A DNA stretch of 64,000 nt from Pinguiococcus pyrenoidosus (lineage: Eukaryota > Sar > Pinguiophyceae > Pinguiochrysidales > Pinguiochrysidaceae), in contig JAAMXY010000394.1 of the NCBI GenBank assembly GCA_019677205.1, forward strand, positions 49,395-113,394, given 5' to 3'. Both the position numbers and the translations under genes were made by a program. Below, piece after piece: positions 32,459-44,044 of the stretch. The first letter of the stretch is position 1. The number at the start of each line of letters is the position of its first letter. The notes under the pieces are model-generated. The model was not told the origin of the DNA, did no database searches, and saw nothing but the letters and a program-made list of their open reading frames with translations.

Positions 32459-32644
32459 GACAAAAGATCACAGTAGTCATCAGCAGTGCTCATGCACACG
32501 TAGGAAGTGCCGAGTGGCCGTGATGCGTCCTTCAGTGTAATGAAGACGAACTGGTTGCGTTGGCTCGGGCTCGCTCACGTCTGTCTATCAGCTGCACGTA
32601 CGATTTCAGCGAACGTAGCCCCGCGCCTTTGGGGCGGCCTGCGT

Positions 32645-33394
32645 TTAGCTGGCGTTGGCAACCTCCAGCATCTCCTGAAGCTCGCCGTTCTTGTACATCT
32701 CGTAGACGATGTCCGAGCCGCCGATGAACTCCTTGTTCACGTAGAGTTGCGGAATGGTGGGCCAGTCGCTGTACTCCTTGATGGCTTGCCTATTTCATGT
32801 CAATTCTCATTACATACACGTGGCTCTATCTTCTCTATTGCATCTACATTTTTTGGAGGTGTGTGTGGGGGGGCGTGGGGACGGGGGGACTCTCACCGGA
32901 TCTCCGGATCACTCAGGACGTCGAAGGTTTCGAACTGCGTCCCACTGGCCTGTAGCACCTAGAATGCCACACACTTGTTAGACGCAGCATGACGTTAAGG
33001 TAAAGCTAGAGGAGTATACTAAGAGGAAGAAGAAGAAGAAGAAGAAGAACAACAACAACAACAAACTACTTCTCGCCATAATGAGGACGCACCTTGACGG
33101 CGGTGTTGCTGAATCCACAGTTGGGTTGCTCGCGATTGCCTTTCATGAACAGCATGACCTTGTTCTCGAGCAGCCCTTCGATTCTCTCGCGCACCGGGGG
33201 AGGCACGCGATCGGCGCCCATCTGGGGATACGTAGGGACGATGAGGAAAAGAGGAAATGGCTCCAAACCACCGTTCCGCAGAACTTCGAAGATCCCCGAA
33301 AGGATACCTGAAGCGCAACTCGTCGCGGAGCGACACGACTCGGCACGAACGCAGCCGCGATCGCGACACAGAGCGCAAGAACGAGAGAACGCAT
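32645..33394 (-). CDS. Plastid monothiol (CGFS) glutaredoxin
   Basis: Four exons: 33394-33308, 33221-33093, 32949-32897 and 32789-32645 (137 aa), every phase matching. CGFS glutaredoxins carry and transfer [2Fe-2S] clusters. The active site is CGFS ([13 protein letters not shown]), followed by [20 protein letters not shown], then [18 protein letters not shown], the glutathione-binding TIPQ and GG-SD motifs. Exon 1 encodes [20 protein letters not shown], a signal peptide ending in A-A-A-F followed by a basic Ser/Arg/Pro stretch, which is the red-plastid bipartite leader. It is therefore most like plant GRXS14. Intron 2 contains a (GAA)n(CAA)n tract. It is convergent with the eIF4B-like gene and divergent from the CRT-like gene. 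Confidence 0.9.
33021..33064. repeat. (GAA)n(CAA)n microsatellite in glutaredoxin intron 2
   Basis: About seven GAA followed by about five CAA triplets, wholly within the intron between glutaredoxin exons 2 and 3. Confidence 0.9.
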
Positions 33395-33740
33395 CGTGAC
33401 GAAGTGAGAAATGGCCGCACGGACGCCAATTGCGCGCTGACAGCCACACACTGGGAGAGTTCAACTTTTCACTTTTGTTCACGATTTCGGATCCATATCG
33501 ATATGGGAAGTTTCCGCACATGCGGAAATCGATCGTCTGCGAGCATCCCATGGGTACATGCGGGCGTAGGGAGGCCGGACATGACATCATTGGTTATGAA
33601 TCTAGAAAGGAGGCCTGTAGACCAATGAAACGGAGATATACTAATATCATTGCTGAGGTTGAGAACGTGTACTTCGGCTGTCGAAGGGGCGGATCCAAAG
33701 CGGAAGAAGTGCGCGCGACGCACATGAAAATGCAACGAGA
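33395..33740. promoter_or_regulatory. Divergent spacer, glutaredoxin / CRT-like transporter
   Basis: The shortest divergent spacer (346 bp), with an inverted TTTCCGCACATGCGGAAA dyad at about 33510-33527. I see no other recognisable element. Confidence 0.4.
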
Positions 33741-35860
33741 ATGGCGGCCTCAGCCTACGCGATTCTCGTTGCGGTGGTGCTCCTGGGGCCCGGCAATTTT
33801 GTGCTGTACAAAATGATGTTCAGCAGCTTCGGCGACCGCGCCGCCTTCTTTGTCTCGAACGCGGTGAACTTTGTGTACGTCGTGCTGGGCGCCGCGGCGC
33901 TCTTAGTGGCCCAGAAGGCTTCTACGCTTAGCGAGAGGCTGCAGCATGCGCTTCTCCCGGATTTTCGTGCGCGGGAGTTTGCAATCATGGGCCTTTTGGA
34001 CGGCTTCGGCACGTTCTTGACGGCTCTGGGGGCCGTGCACACTCCTGGGCCGGTGCAGACCTTGCTGAATCAGGCCTTGCTGCCGTGTACGATGGCCGCT
34101 TCCTTTGCTTTCCTTGGTCGCAGCTTTGGCATGCTGCAGGTGCGTTCAAGCAATCGATGGCAAAGGAGAAGATTGTAAGCCACGAAACGTTGCGCTTGCC
34201 GCTTCTCAGGATTCTGCGGCAGAGGGCGAGAGAAGGGTGTGATGGCATGCAATTTACTGCCGATACGTCTCGGCGGTGTGGTGATGGTTGGTACAAGTCA
34301 CAGGGCGTGCTCTTCAGAAGCTGAGAGGACGTGTGGCGCCGTAGTGGAAGCGAGTTGCTGAGCCGAGCGCTGACCGAAACTGGTTTCTGAGCCTGATTCT
34401 TGCCTCCAAACGCTTTCCGTAGCTATCCGGATCGACGTTGATCCTGCTGGGCGCCGCAGCTGCAATTTCTCCTGCGTTCCAAGATCCCTCCGAAGAGACA
34501 GTGAGCGCAGCTACGGAGAACCGTTGGTAGGTCCCTCCAGCAGCAAGCACTTCATGCACGGGCAACGATGCTTTTCGTTGCTCGTGTCCGCTCAGGTGAC
34601 ACGACAGAGCTCTCTCACGAAATCCCTGCAACCTTTTTTTTTCTTAAAGGACCTCCAATCTGATCTACGCCAGCAGCAACATTCCCATCGCCATCAGTGC
34701 GGTGTACAAGGAGTGGGCCTTCAACAATAAGCGCGTCAACGTCTTCTATCTCACCCAGTGCGTTAGCATCTGGCAGGTAAGGCCGGAGAGGAAGGCAGCC
34801 CGCTCATTTCGTGCGCCAATCCCATCGTTTGTGGCACTGTGTCACCGCCTGCGTCACATCGAGCGGCAAATTCGGTTTGATTGATGCTTGAAAAGGTGAA
34901 GCCTCGAAGGGGAAAGACGAAGAATCAGTGGCACGCCTATGCTTGTTGCGAGGCCCCAAGTTGGCTGCTTCTGGGAGGGATTTGCACGCAGTAAGTCTTG
35001 CAGTGGCTGAAGTTACCAATCCCGTGGGAAAAAGGAGGAGTGCGTGGAGGCTGGGCATACTGGGAAGCCAAGGATCGGTGATTAGGGTTCCTAGATCGGG
35101 AGCGGGACAAGTTCCAGCGAGTGCACCAGCCTCCCCCGCGTTTCCCAAGGCCTGACCAACCATGATCCCCAAGCTCTTTCTAGGATTTCTCATGGGGCCG
35201 CTCCAGCTTTTGCCTGCTCTCCACCAGAGCGCGATGCAGGAAGATCGAGCAGGCTGGGCCGAGCAGCTCCTGGGCCTGGCCAGCGACTTTGGCTTCGGGC
35301 TGCGCTGCTCCGTCGACTCGGACGCTCCAAGCACCAGCAGCCACCAGCGCTGCGGCTTCTGGCCCGCCGGCTTCCTGGTTCTCGCGTACTGCATCGTGAA
35401 CTTCGTCTTCAACGCTTTAGGCCTGCTGCTGGTGAAGAAGGCCTCTGCGACGCTCATGAGCATCTCGAACGCGCTCATCCTGCCGCTGACGTCGTTCGCC
35501 TTCTCGTTCCACTTCCTGGGTGCCTACCAAGAGCCGGTGAATGCGTTCACCGTCTTGGGCCTCGCGACTACCCTGTTGGGCTTCGGAATGTACGAGTACG
35601 GCTTGCATAGGCAGCGAGAGCGCATCCTCTCCATGGACGAGGGCGCAGATCTGCTCAGGGTTGCCATCGACGCGAAGCAGAAAGGCGCATCTCTCAGCCT
35701 CGACTTTGACGAGATTGAGGGACAGTGGGTTATGGATGCAGACGGGCGAAAGTCCTTCCTTCCGGATGCGTTTCACGAGCGGGTGGTGGGAGTCCATCAT
35801 TCCATCACGGGGGTCATCCCCTTGGATCGAGCGCAAGCTCCGGCCGAGGACGTCCGATAG
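33741..35860 (+). CDS. CRT-like (chloroquine-resistance-transporter family) membrane protein
   Basis: Four exons: 33741-34139, 34423-34526, 34650-34776 and 35174-35860 (438 aa). It belongs to the drug/metabolite transporter superfamily, CRT/CLT branch, whose plant members export glutathione or gamma-glutamylcysteine from plastids and whose apicomplexan member sits in the digestive vacuole. Matching motifs: TPGPVQTLLNQALLPCTM in TM3-4, then LGAAAAISPAF, then SNLIYASSNIPIAISAVYKE and FYLTQCVSIWQ, then FLMGPLQLLPAL, then FVFNALGLLLVKKASATLMS. About ten hydrophobic segments are visible. There is no plastid leader, so a vacuole or other endomembrane is possible. The third intron is unusually long here (397 nt); its end is set by frame and by continuity of the conserved loop. 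The substrate is unknown. Confidence 0.85.
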
Positions 35861-36602
35861 CCTCCTTGGGCATGGAATGGAAGCGAGAGACGTGTGGCGC
35901 GAAACCTCCTGTGCCACTCGTGGAGTTCCTTTGTGGCTTTTGCGAAGGGTCTGGTGATGCGGGTAGTTTGGGACAGTCGCAAAGACCGGTCAGTGGGAGA
36001 AGACGAGACGGGGAGAAGGGGCTCATCCCGACGGGCCAAAGCTTCCTGCCACGCCGAGCCTTCGTTTCTACCGTCTGATAGGGACCAAAAGTGTGGCGAG
36101 AGTGCAAGGCCACGACCTTTCATTCTCTGCCTGTCTCCGCATGATGGAACGACATATGCATAGGCCAAAGGGTAAAGGCACTGCCTCATTTGGAACAGAC
36201 GTCTCAGATTTTGGCGCCGATCTATTTCCATGTCAACTCGACTCAACTCGACCCAACTCAACTCAACTCAACTCAACTCAACTCGACCCAACTCAACTCG
36301 ACTCCGTTCGCCGCTTCCATCCGTCACACATGTCGAACGCACCAAATGCAAAACCTCAACAGTTCAGCGCCGCAGTGCTCCTCTGTGCTGAGCCTGCGAT
36401 TTCGACCACTGCTTTGCTTCTTCATGTGCTTCCGCTTGCGTCGGGCCAGTGTGGCGCCGCGAGAATGACTGGAAAACAGCCGCATTCCCCCGCAAATCCG
36501 CCGCATTCGGTCCGTCTTCGCTGAAGAAAAGTCGGGGTTTCTCCGCTTCTGCCGCAGAAAAGTCCAGATTCCCGGTGCTGTCTCCTCTTGACAAGCGCCG
36601 AA
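35861..36602. other. Tandem-gene spacer, CRT-like / membrane lipase
   Basis: One of only two same-strand gaps in the window. It holds the 3' region of the CRT-like gene, an E2F-like TTTTGGCGCC at 36209-36218, a pentanucleotide repeat at 36232-36304 and the putative lipase promoter. No coding frame is convincing. Confidence 0.4.
36232..36304. repeat. Pentanucleotide tandem repeat (CAACT/CGACT)
   Basis: About 14 uninterrupted 5-bp units, mostly CAACT with some CGACT and CGACC variants, 300 bp upstream of the lipase start. Confidence 0.95.
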
Positions 36603-39600
36603 ATGGCGTCTGTGGTGGCGTCGCTGCTGCCGCTGCCCAGCTTAGAGCGTGTGGCGCGAATCTGCATCTGGGTTCTGGCGCTCGGGCGCTCTTGGCTGTC
36701 CATCGGCGTCTCTCTGACGTTCATGTACACGATGTTTCACGTGCTGGCGGTGGTGTGGGCCTTCCTGGTGAACGCGGGCGTCACGGTGGCGTTGGAGCTG
36801 TCGTCTCTGCTGCTGAGCGGCCAAAACCTGCTGGAGCTGGACCAACCGAAGGCCTTCGCCACGTTCTACTTCTTCTACGCCACCTTCCGCACGGTCACCA
36901 AGTTCGGCGCGGTGGTGGCCGCGGTGGCCTGGGAGTCCTTCGACGACAAGCAGGCGCGGAAGGTGGTCGACATCCTGTACGACCGCGGAGACTACATCTT
37001 GCCCTTGCTCTTACTGCCTCAGGTGTGACATGCTGCTTCGCCTCCCGGTCTCTTTGTCCCTGTTGCGTCTTTCCTTTGGCCGCATCTCCTGCTGTCCTTG
37101 GCTGCTTAAGGCAGATGTGGAACAGTGGTGATAACTCTCGTTCTGGGAGTCTAGGGACTGGTGGCGCTGGTGGTGCTGGTGGCGCCGCGGGTTTGCATGG
37201 ACGAGACGGAGACTGCGGACTGCTCCGCTGAGTACGACGCGCTGGAGATCATCTGCGAGTACTCTCCGGTGTCCATCTTCACCGATGGGCACGTGCTGAT
37301 CCGGCGAATCACGCAGCACGCGCTGGTGATTGGGCTGATCCAGGTGATCCTCGTCTTCGCAACCCTCTTCCCCAAGTGGCAAGATCGCGTGCTTCGCTGC
37401 CGCGGCGGCCTGGGCGTGGCCGCCGCCGTGTTCTTGAACTCGACGCTGGGGGTGCTGTCCCTCCTGACTTTCATGTACTTGGTGAGATGGGCGGCGCTTC
37501 ACCTCAGCGTCGACATCCTAAACGTCGGCTTGCTGAAGGACGAAGACGCGCTCCAGGACATCGGGCTCGGGTTGACGGTTCTCTGGAACAGTTGGTTCTT
37601 CGTGCTGTCGTGCTTCCTCTCGAAGGGCTCTGAGCATCGAGCGAGGCCCGAGGAGCTCTCGGCACTCTTCTACATCGTAAAGCTCTGCCTCATCGTGATG
37701 ATCGCTGCGTACTTCTGGAGAGGCTGCGGACATCCGAACATCGGCTTCGTCGCAGCGCAGCAGGAGCTCACCGGCCTCATGGTCCTGCTGCCGACCTTCT
37801 ACGCGCTAGGATACGTCTTCGCCCTCTTCTTGGACTGCATAACGTCCAGGCTGGTGCTCGGGATGATTCTGACGACTCTGGTAGCGCTCTACGCCTTGGA
37901 GAGCGTGGGACAGGTCGAGTGGCGCAATGCGCCGGGCCTGGTGCTCTGCGCATTCATACACATCATGACCAAGCTGACCGGCTACTTCGGCACCAAGGAG
38001 CTGATCTTCAAGAGGCGCTCCGTTTCCTCCCTAGCGCGAGCTGCAGTGCAGGCAGACTTTGCCACGCGCAATGGTCACTCGTCATCTAGCTCTCAGCCGA
38101 TCCGGATCGAGAAGCTTCGAGACGATAGCCGTCCCGGGGACGCGAACGAGCTGCCGAGCGCCCTCGGAAAGCGCTCGGCCGCTTCCATCGAGCCGAGAAA
38201 GGTGGAGATCAGCGCCTTGGAGAGTCCGCTCGACGTGCAGGATATCCGCGCGGCGAGAAAGCTTGGGGTCGGCCTTGCGTTGTGTGCCGCAGGCATTGCT
38301 TTCGTCCTGGCCATATTCATCCTCTTCACGGGGAGCCTGGCCATCCTGCAGGATGAGTTCAAGGTCTTCCCCGAAACGATTCGGTACAGCATAGCCAAAG
38401 ACCCGTCGCTCGGGGACGAGCATTTGTACATCGACCACGCCAAGCTGGCCGGCCTCCACCTCAGCAAGGGTCCGAAGGGGCCGGATGAGGTCACTCGGCA
38501 GTCGTCGCAGGATCGTCTCGGATACGCCAGCTGCGGGGTCCACTATTTTGGCCTGCCACTGGACGCAGTCGACTACGCGATGCTGTCGGAGGTTGCTTAC
38601 TTCGATCGAAAGGAAGACATCGTCGACATCTTGCAGTTCGCCTTCGCAGGCTCCTCATCGAAGCAAGACTTCGCTGTCCGCTTTCCGGAAGATCAGATCT
38701 TCCCACTCAAGCCATCCAAGGTCCCACGCCTGGTGGAGGTGGACTTCCCGAAGCTCAACGTGAGCGTCATAACGGTACGGGACTGGCGCTTGCCTTTCGC
38801 AAGCTGGGCTGAGCTGAGCTGAGCTCAGCTGAGCAGTGCAGAGCGAAGCAATGCGAGGCGAGGCGAAGCACCGTTCCGTCATCACGGCTCCACTCATCCC
38901 CGCCTTAAATCTCGCAGGTGCGCGGCACGGACATTGGCAGGATGGCGGACTTTGTCGAAGACATCAAGATGTATACCGAGCCCGTCGTGATGCAGCTCAT
39001 TTCCATGGTCTTCCCCACGGTGCGCTTCCTTTCTGACCATACGATCGCGCTCATGATCGACTGGCACTCCTGTGCTCTTCGGTACTTCGGGCTGGAGTCC
39101 AAGGCGACCTACGCGACGTACCTGGAGCAGTACGCGAAGTCCGTCAGGGATCGAAGAGTCGTGCTCACGGGACACTCCCTGGGCGGCGGAATAGCGAGGC
39201 TGGTCGCGCTGCGAGACGGGTATCCGAGCGTGACCTTCAGTCCGCCGGGGATCAAGCAAAGCCATCGAAAGTTCGGGGACTTGGTGCTGCCAGAGCTGCA
39301 CGACTCGACGGTGACGATCATCGCTGATCACGACATCATATCGCGGATAGATGCGCAGGTGGGCCTCCTGCAGATCATCTCGTGCGAGACGTCGGGCCAG
39401 GCGATGCTGCTCAGCTGCCACATGCTCGAGAGCACCATCTGCGAGCTGATCAACCGGTGCGGGGACGAGCGATTCAGCAGATGCGACTTCCGCTTTTCCT
39501 TTGCAAGCGTTGTGCAGTACGCGTGGGGGAGGCTTCGGCCGAAGGACAAGAGCTTCGCCACGTCGGCTGCGATGGTTCTCTTGATGGTGTGCGGCCTGCT

Positions 39601-39631
39601 GCTCGCCTTCGGGCCCAGGGACGTGCTTTGA
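36603..39631 (+). CDS. Polytopic membrane protein with C-terminal class-3 lipase domain
   Basis: Three exons: 36603-37022, 37155-38774 and 38918-39631 (917 aa), all phase 0. Numerous hydrophobic segments cover about residues 15-400 and one more lies near 480 (LGVGLALCAAGIAFVLAIFILF). An alpha/beta-hydrolase domain of the fungal lipase 3 / diacylglycerol-lipase type follows. NVSVITVRGTDIGRMADFVED spans the second join and matches the conserved V-x-x-RGT strand. The nucleophile elbow is VVLTGHSLGGGIARL (catalytic Ser), and the acid is probably in ADHDIISR. The catalytic His is less clear (a CHMLES segment is one candidate). The C-terminus adds one more hydrophobic stretch. Predicted to cleave glycerolipids at a membrane; the exact substrate is unknown. 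Intron 2 carries GAGCT repeats. Confidence 0.82.
38810..38872. repeat. GAGCT / GAGGC short repeats in lipase intron 2
   Basis: Five-base units (GCTGA, later GCGAA/GCGAG) in series within the intron 38775-38917. Confidence 0.8.
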
Positions 39632-39810
39632 AGGATGCAGCGATGCAGGCCCGAGGAAAGAGCGAAACAGAGATCGGCGCAAAGAGAAAGACATGTCTTA
39701 GTTGAAGTGGAGAGACGAACAGTTCAGTCTGGACAACGTCTCCATACATCAGGCTTTCTGCCCCGCGAGCCTGCCACGCTCTTTCGCTGAGGGAACCTTG
39801 GCAAACCCCC

Positions 39811-42800
39811 TCAAAGCTGGTCACACGCGTCGATGAGTAGGATGAGGAATCGCTTCTCGTAGTCAGCATTTCTCGCAAAGAGCAAGGCGTCGTTGGAAGG
39901 ATTCCTAGAGGTGCATCACCCAGTCATGCTTGGCTTGGACACGTTCGAGCAACATCGACGGAGCTGCCTACCTCAAGATGTTCGGAGCGATGACCAGCGC
40001 TATGTTGTGCGAGTCCATCATGTTCACTTCTCGCATCTTGGCAATCTCACGCAGGAAGGTGCAAAGGAAGCGGAGAGTCGCACGGTGCGCCGGAGGAAGC
40101 TTGTTGAAGACCTCCTTCGCGCCCTCCAGGTCGCCGGCCCGGGCGGCACCGATAGCCTCGTCATAGAACGGGTAGTCGATGAGCGGAGGCTCAAGCTTGC
40201 GCAGCCAGTACTTCAGCAAGTCTGCGGGCTCATTCGGCTCTCTTAAGGCCGAGTAGGCGCCAAAGAGCGGAGGATCCCGGGGCGGCTTCATGTTCACTTC
40301 GATGGTGTGCTCGAGAACACCGTAGTCTCCCGACTCCACTTCTGCGCGGAAGTAGCTGACCGAGTCGCCGTCAGCCGCAAGTCGGAAGATGCCCTGTGTT
40401 TGCAGCCCGTTCAGCAAGTACACGCACTGCGCGAGAAGCTGCACAATCCTGGGCACGTGATCTTGCTGCGAGAAGTCGTTCACCACGGTGGGCGCGAAGG
40501 GGTTCGCCTCGATGAACTCCTTCCTCAGGACCCCCTCCAGTGGCACGCCGAAGACTTTCCCAGGCACAAAGGCTTTCTTGATCTCCTCCAGCTGCTCCAC
40601 CGTGAGGTGGCAGCTCCGCGCGGGCTGCTCCGTCGGAAGGATCCGCTGCCACGTGCGGAACGCCAAGGCGCCAATGGCGGAGGACTCAAACCTAGACGAG
40701 ATGCCCGAGTGACATCAGGATCAACGACCGCGTCGTTGTGCAGGAAATGCCGGAAGTTCAGGAGATCGCAGTCGCGCCGCACCTTTGCTTCGCACAGATC
40801 GAGCGCAGGTAGGGCATGAGCGGTTCCGTGGGCAGGAAGGCACACGCGCAGGCGCATAGAAGCTCCCAGCCGAGGATCTCGGACTCAAGGGATGGGTTCG
40901 ACTGAACTTGCTTGATGATGGTCGCAAAGATCTCGTTGTTCAGGTTGGCGTAGCGCTCGCCAATCTCCAGCAGCATCTGCAGGGTCGCGATGTCCTGAGC
41001 CTGATTCCCAACGTCGCCCATGTACTCCATGACCTTTCTGAAGATCTGCGCCAAGAGGACAAGGTCAGAGCCTCCTCCGCGCGGCGCAGCATGCGCCTTT
41101 CTTCCAAAAGAGCGGCCACAGGTGCGGCTGAGGTGCCTCACCTGGAACTGCTTGATGAGCACCGCGTCGGACTTCTTGAGCACGGACTTCTTCCACGGCT
41201 TCGAGCTGAAGGAAGCCAGCTCAGACACGGACTGGTTCGACCCGACAACGCCCCTGCGGTGTCGAAGGAAGTGTTCTTGCACATAGTTCTCCCATTCATA
41301 CTCTTCCAACGACGACTCCAGCTCCCTGAGAATTTCATGTGGTGAAGCTCAGCCCCGTGTGTTCCGACCCTTTTGGAAGGAGAAGCGGTGCTCGTGTACC
41401 TCATCTTCGCCGCCTGCTCCTGGCGCTGCCGAAGCTCGGTGGGCGATTGCTTCTCATCGGCACTAAGGAAGATCTTCTTGCCCACGGCGCTCTCCGTCTG
41501 CGCTTCGCCACCAACGCCGCCAACGGGCGACGCCTGCGGAGCGCCTTCGTCGGCGCCGGCATCCGTCGTGAGCGCCAGCTGCGCCTTGGCCGACGCGTGC
41601 GGCGGCGGAGGCTTGCTCAAGCTTCCACCCGGAGAAGGCGATGGACTCACAGCTGCGGCACAGGCGGTAAGAAGCGTCAGCGAGATGACGGTCGTCCCTG
41701 ACGTTTATCAATCAACGTCGTCGCACTCACCGCCCATGGGCAGGAACTTTTCTTTGCCAGACGATCGTCCCGGTGGCGGCGGAGGCACCGAGTCCACGCT
41801 GTCCCGCGGCTCGGGGGGCGACTGCTGTGCAAACGTCGGACCACGCGACCGCGTCCCTCCTGCTCCCGGAGGCGCCGGCGGCTGCGACACCTTTCCGGAG
41901 CTGCCGAGCAGCGGCGGAGGTCGTGGGCTTCCAGCAAGGGGTGGCGGCGCCGGCGGCGTGTTTGGCGGCGACGGGTGGCCGCCGCTGCTCGCGCGGTTTC
42001 GCACCTGTGGCGACAAAGCAGCGCCAATCGTACTGCCCGGCCGGGACAAATTCTGTGCGAGGAGGGGAGAAAGGAGAAGGAAAGCCAGAGTTCGCGCTGA
42101 GCTCGAGTTCCCGGTGCTTGACAAGAGCAGCATCGGACGCATGCCTCCCATGCTCGAATGCTCGAAGGTACCTTGGAGTTGCGCTGTGGCGGTGGTCGGG
42201 GGGCAGCAGGGGGCGTCGCTGGCACCCCCGTCGGCGACGCACCGACGGAACTTCCCCAGCCGGCGATGGAGGACGGCCTCTCCGGCGGTGGCTTGGGCGC
42301 GGACGGCCGGATGATCATTGAGACCGGCCGAGTCCTGCCCGTTGGCGAGAAGCTCGTGGGCTTCGGTGGCGGCAAGAAGGTCGCGGACTTGGGCCTGCTG
42401 CTCGTGCCAGGCTTTGGGGGCGGCATGAAGACGCCAGACTTGGACCCAGAGGGCTTGGCTCCGGGCTTGATCGCGGAGGGCATCAACAGAGTCGAGGACT
42501 TGGCCCGCGAGTGGCCGGGCAAAGGGCTCTGCGCCGAGGTGCGCGTCGTCGACTGCGAGTCCCTCTCCATGTCGGTGGCCACGTTGCTCAGGAACTCCTG
42601 GACGCCCAAGCCCTTCGGCGCCGACGGCCTGCTCATGGGCGTGACGATCTCTTTCTCCTCCGCTTCGGCCTCCTTGCCGTCCTCCGCCGACGGCGTCGGC
42701 AGCGCCTGTGTCATGAGCGGCGTGAGCTCCGCCGCCTCCGTGGGCTGCTTCCACGAGTACACGTTCGTGGAGGGCGAGTAGTAAAAACGCTTCTCCGTCT

Positions 42801-43510
42801 TGTCTGTGCGGATTTGGCATGGTTGAGTGGGCTTTTCCTCGTGATTCCGCCTTCCAAAGGGAGGACGCCGCCCGCCAGGTACGTACCATCCCAGAGCAGC
42901 AGCCAACCGTCGACGGTGTAGCGCTTGATGTCCCTCATGTCGAAGTGCTGCGATCCCTATATGCAGCGGCGCGGAGAGGCTGATCAGCATGGTGTTGGCA
43001 CACCACGTAGTGCTTGCCTGAGGGGTCTGTCATTCCATCCCGCCTCTTCTGCGGTCTGATGGGTGTCGAATCCAGTACCGTCCATCCCATCTCTTCCCAC
43101 TTCTCTTTGCCTCGGGATGCTGTCCCCCTTCCCCTCCCACCCCAAAACAGCCAGGAAGCGCCGTTTGAGCCCGCAACGCCGGTGCTTTTGCCGCCCCAAG
43201 AGGGCCCCAGAAGGGTACGTGGACCCACCGTCTTGCTCCTCTGGTGCAGTCCCCCGTGCTTCTTGAGGCTCAGGCGCTCCATGTCCAGCGAGCTTGGCTC
43301 TCCAGGCAGGCGGCCGAGCATCTCGATGTAGTTGTTGGGCAAGTAGCCCTCCGTGCCGTCGGCCCCGCGGGCCCACCACCACTGTCCTGGCACCGGGTCC
43401 AGCACGAACACGAGCTCTCCAGGCCGCAGCTGCAGCTTGGACGCCTCCGCGTCGCCCTCGAAGGCGTACAGCACCCTCGCGGGCCGTTCGAAGGCCTCGG
43501 ACGCGTCCAT
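39811..43510 (-). CDS. SH3-WW-MyTH4-RhoGAP protein (ARHGAP39/Vilse-like)
   Basis: Nine exons: 43510-43229, 42956-42887, 42803-42172, 42052-41731, 41652-41400, 41325-41142, 41045-40783, 40691-39972 and 39904-39811 (939 aa), all phases consistent. Domain order: SH3 at about 12-62 (ALYAF-type VLYAFEGDAE, WWWARGADGTEGYLPNNY); WW at about 111-138 (GWLLLWDDKTEKRFYY, then YSWKQP) restored only by joining exons 2 and 3; a Ser/Pro-rich region with PPPKP and APPLPP-type ligands; a short coiled coil; MyTH4 at about 555-700 (KPWKKSVLKKSDAVLIKQFQ, then ILGWELLCACACAFLPT); RhoGAP at about 715-930 with the arginine finger in TQGIFRLA. It should switch off a Rho/Rac GTPase and link it to the cytoskeleton. 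Human ARHGAP39 is WW-WW-MyTH4-RhoGAP, so the SH3 here replaces a WW. Confidence 0.88.
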
Positions 43511-44044
43511 GGGCCCTAGCTGCGCGCCCTAGCGTACATGTACACCAGCGGGTTGGCTAGGGTTACGCGGTCCGGTGGGAACGGCGGCCGGCGATTGGCG
43601 GGAGCGGAATTGAACGGTCGGATGGAGCCGTGGGATTGGCGGAGAGGTGGAGGAGACGGGCTGGGGCCAATGGAGGAAAGGGACGGCAGCACCGGAACTC
43701 GACGGGATGCTGAAGATGGGCAAGCTTCGCGTTCGGAATTGCTCAGCTGCTGATGTTTGGCGGGGAGAAGCCTCGACAGGTTTAAAAAGCGCCTCGAGCA
43801 GACTCCATTGGTCCAGACAGTCTCCGCTTCAAGCGCAATCTCAAATCTCAACGTGCCCCTTCAACCAATCCAGTTGAACTCCCGAGGTATCCAGTACCCG
43901 CTATCCAGCCATACGTTTCCCCTTGAAGCCTCCGTCCACATCCACCGGAGAGGGCGCCAAATCCCGCTACGGGCGCCGTTACTCTCTGCGGCAGATCTTT
44001 CAAAGCGCCAAAGCCCTCGGATCTCCATTTCTCTCCACTGCACC
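43511..44044. promoter_or_regulatory. Divergent spacer with two E2F-like boxes, RhoGAP / HPF
   Basis: Spacer of 534 bp. GGCGCCAAAT at 43953-43962 and GCGCCAAAG at 44005-44013 both lie within 100 bp of the HPF start. Confidence 0.45.
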
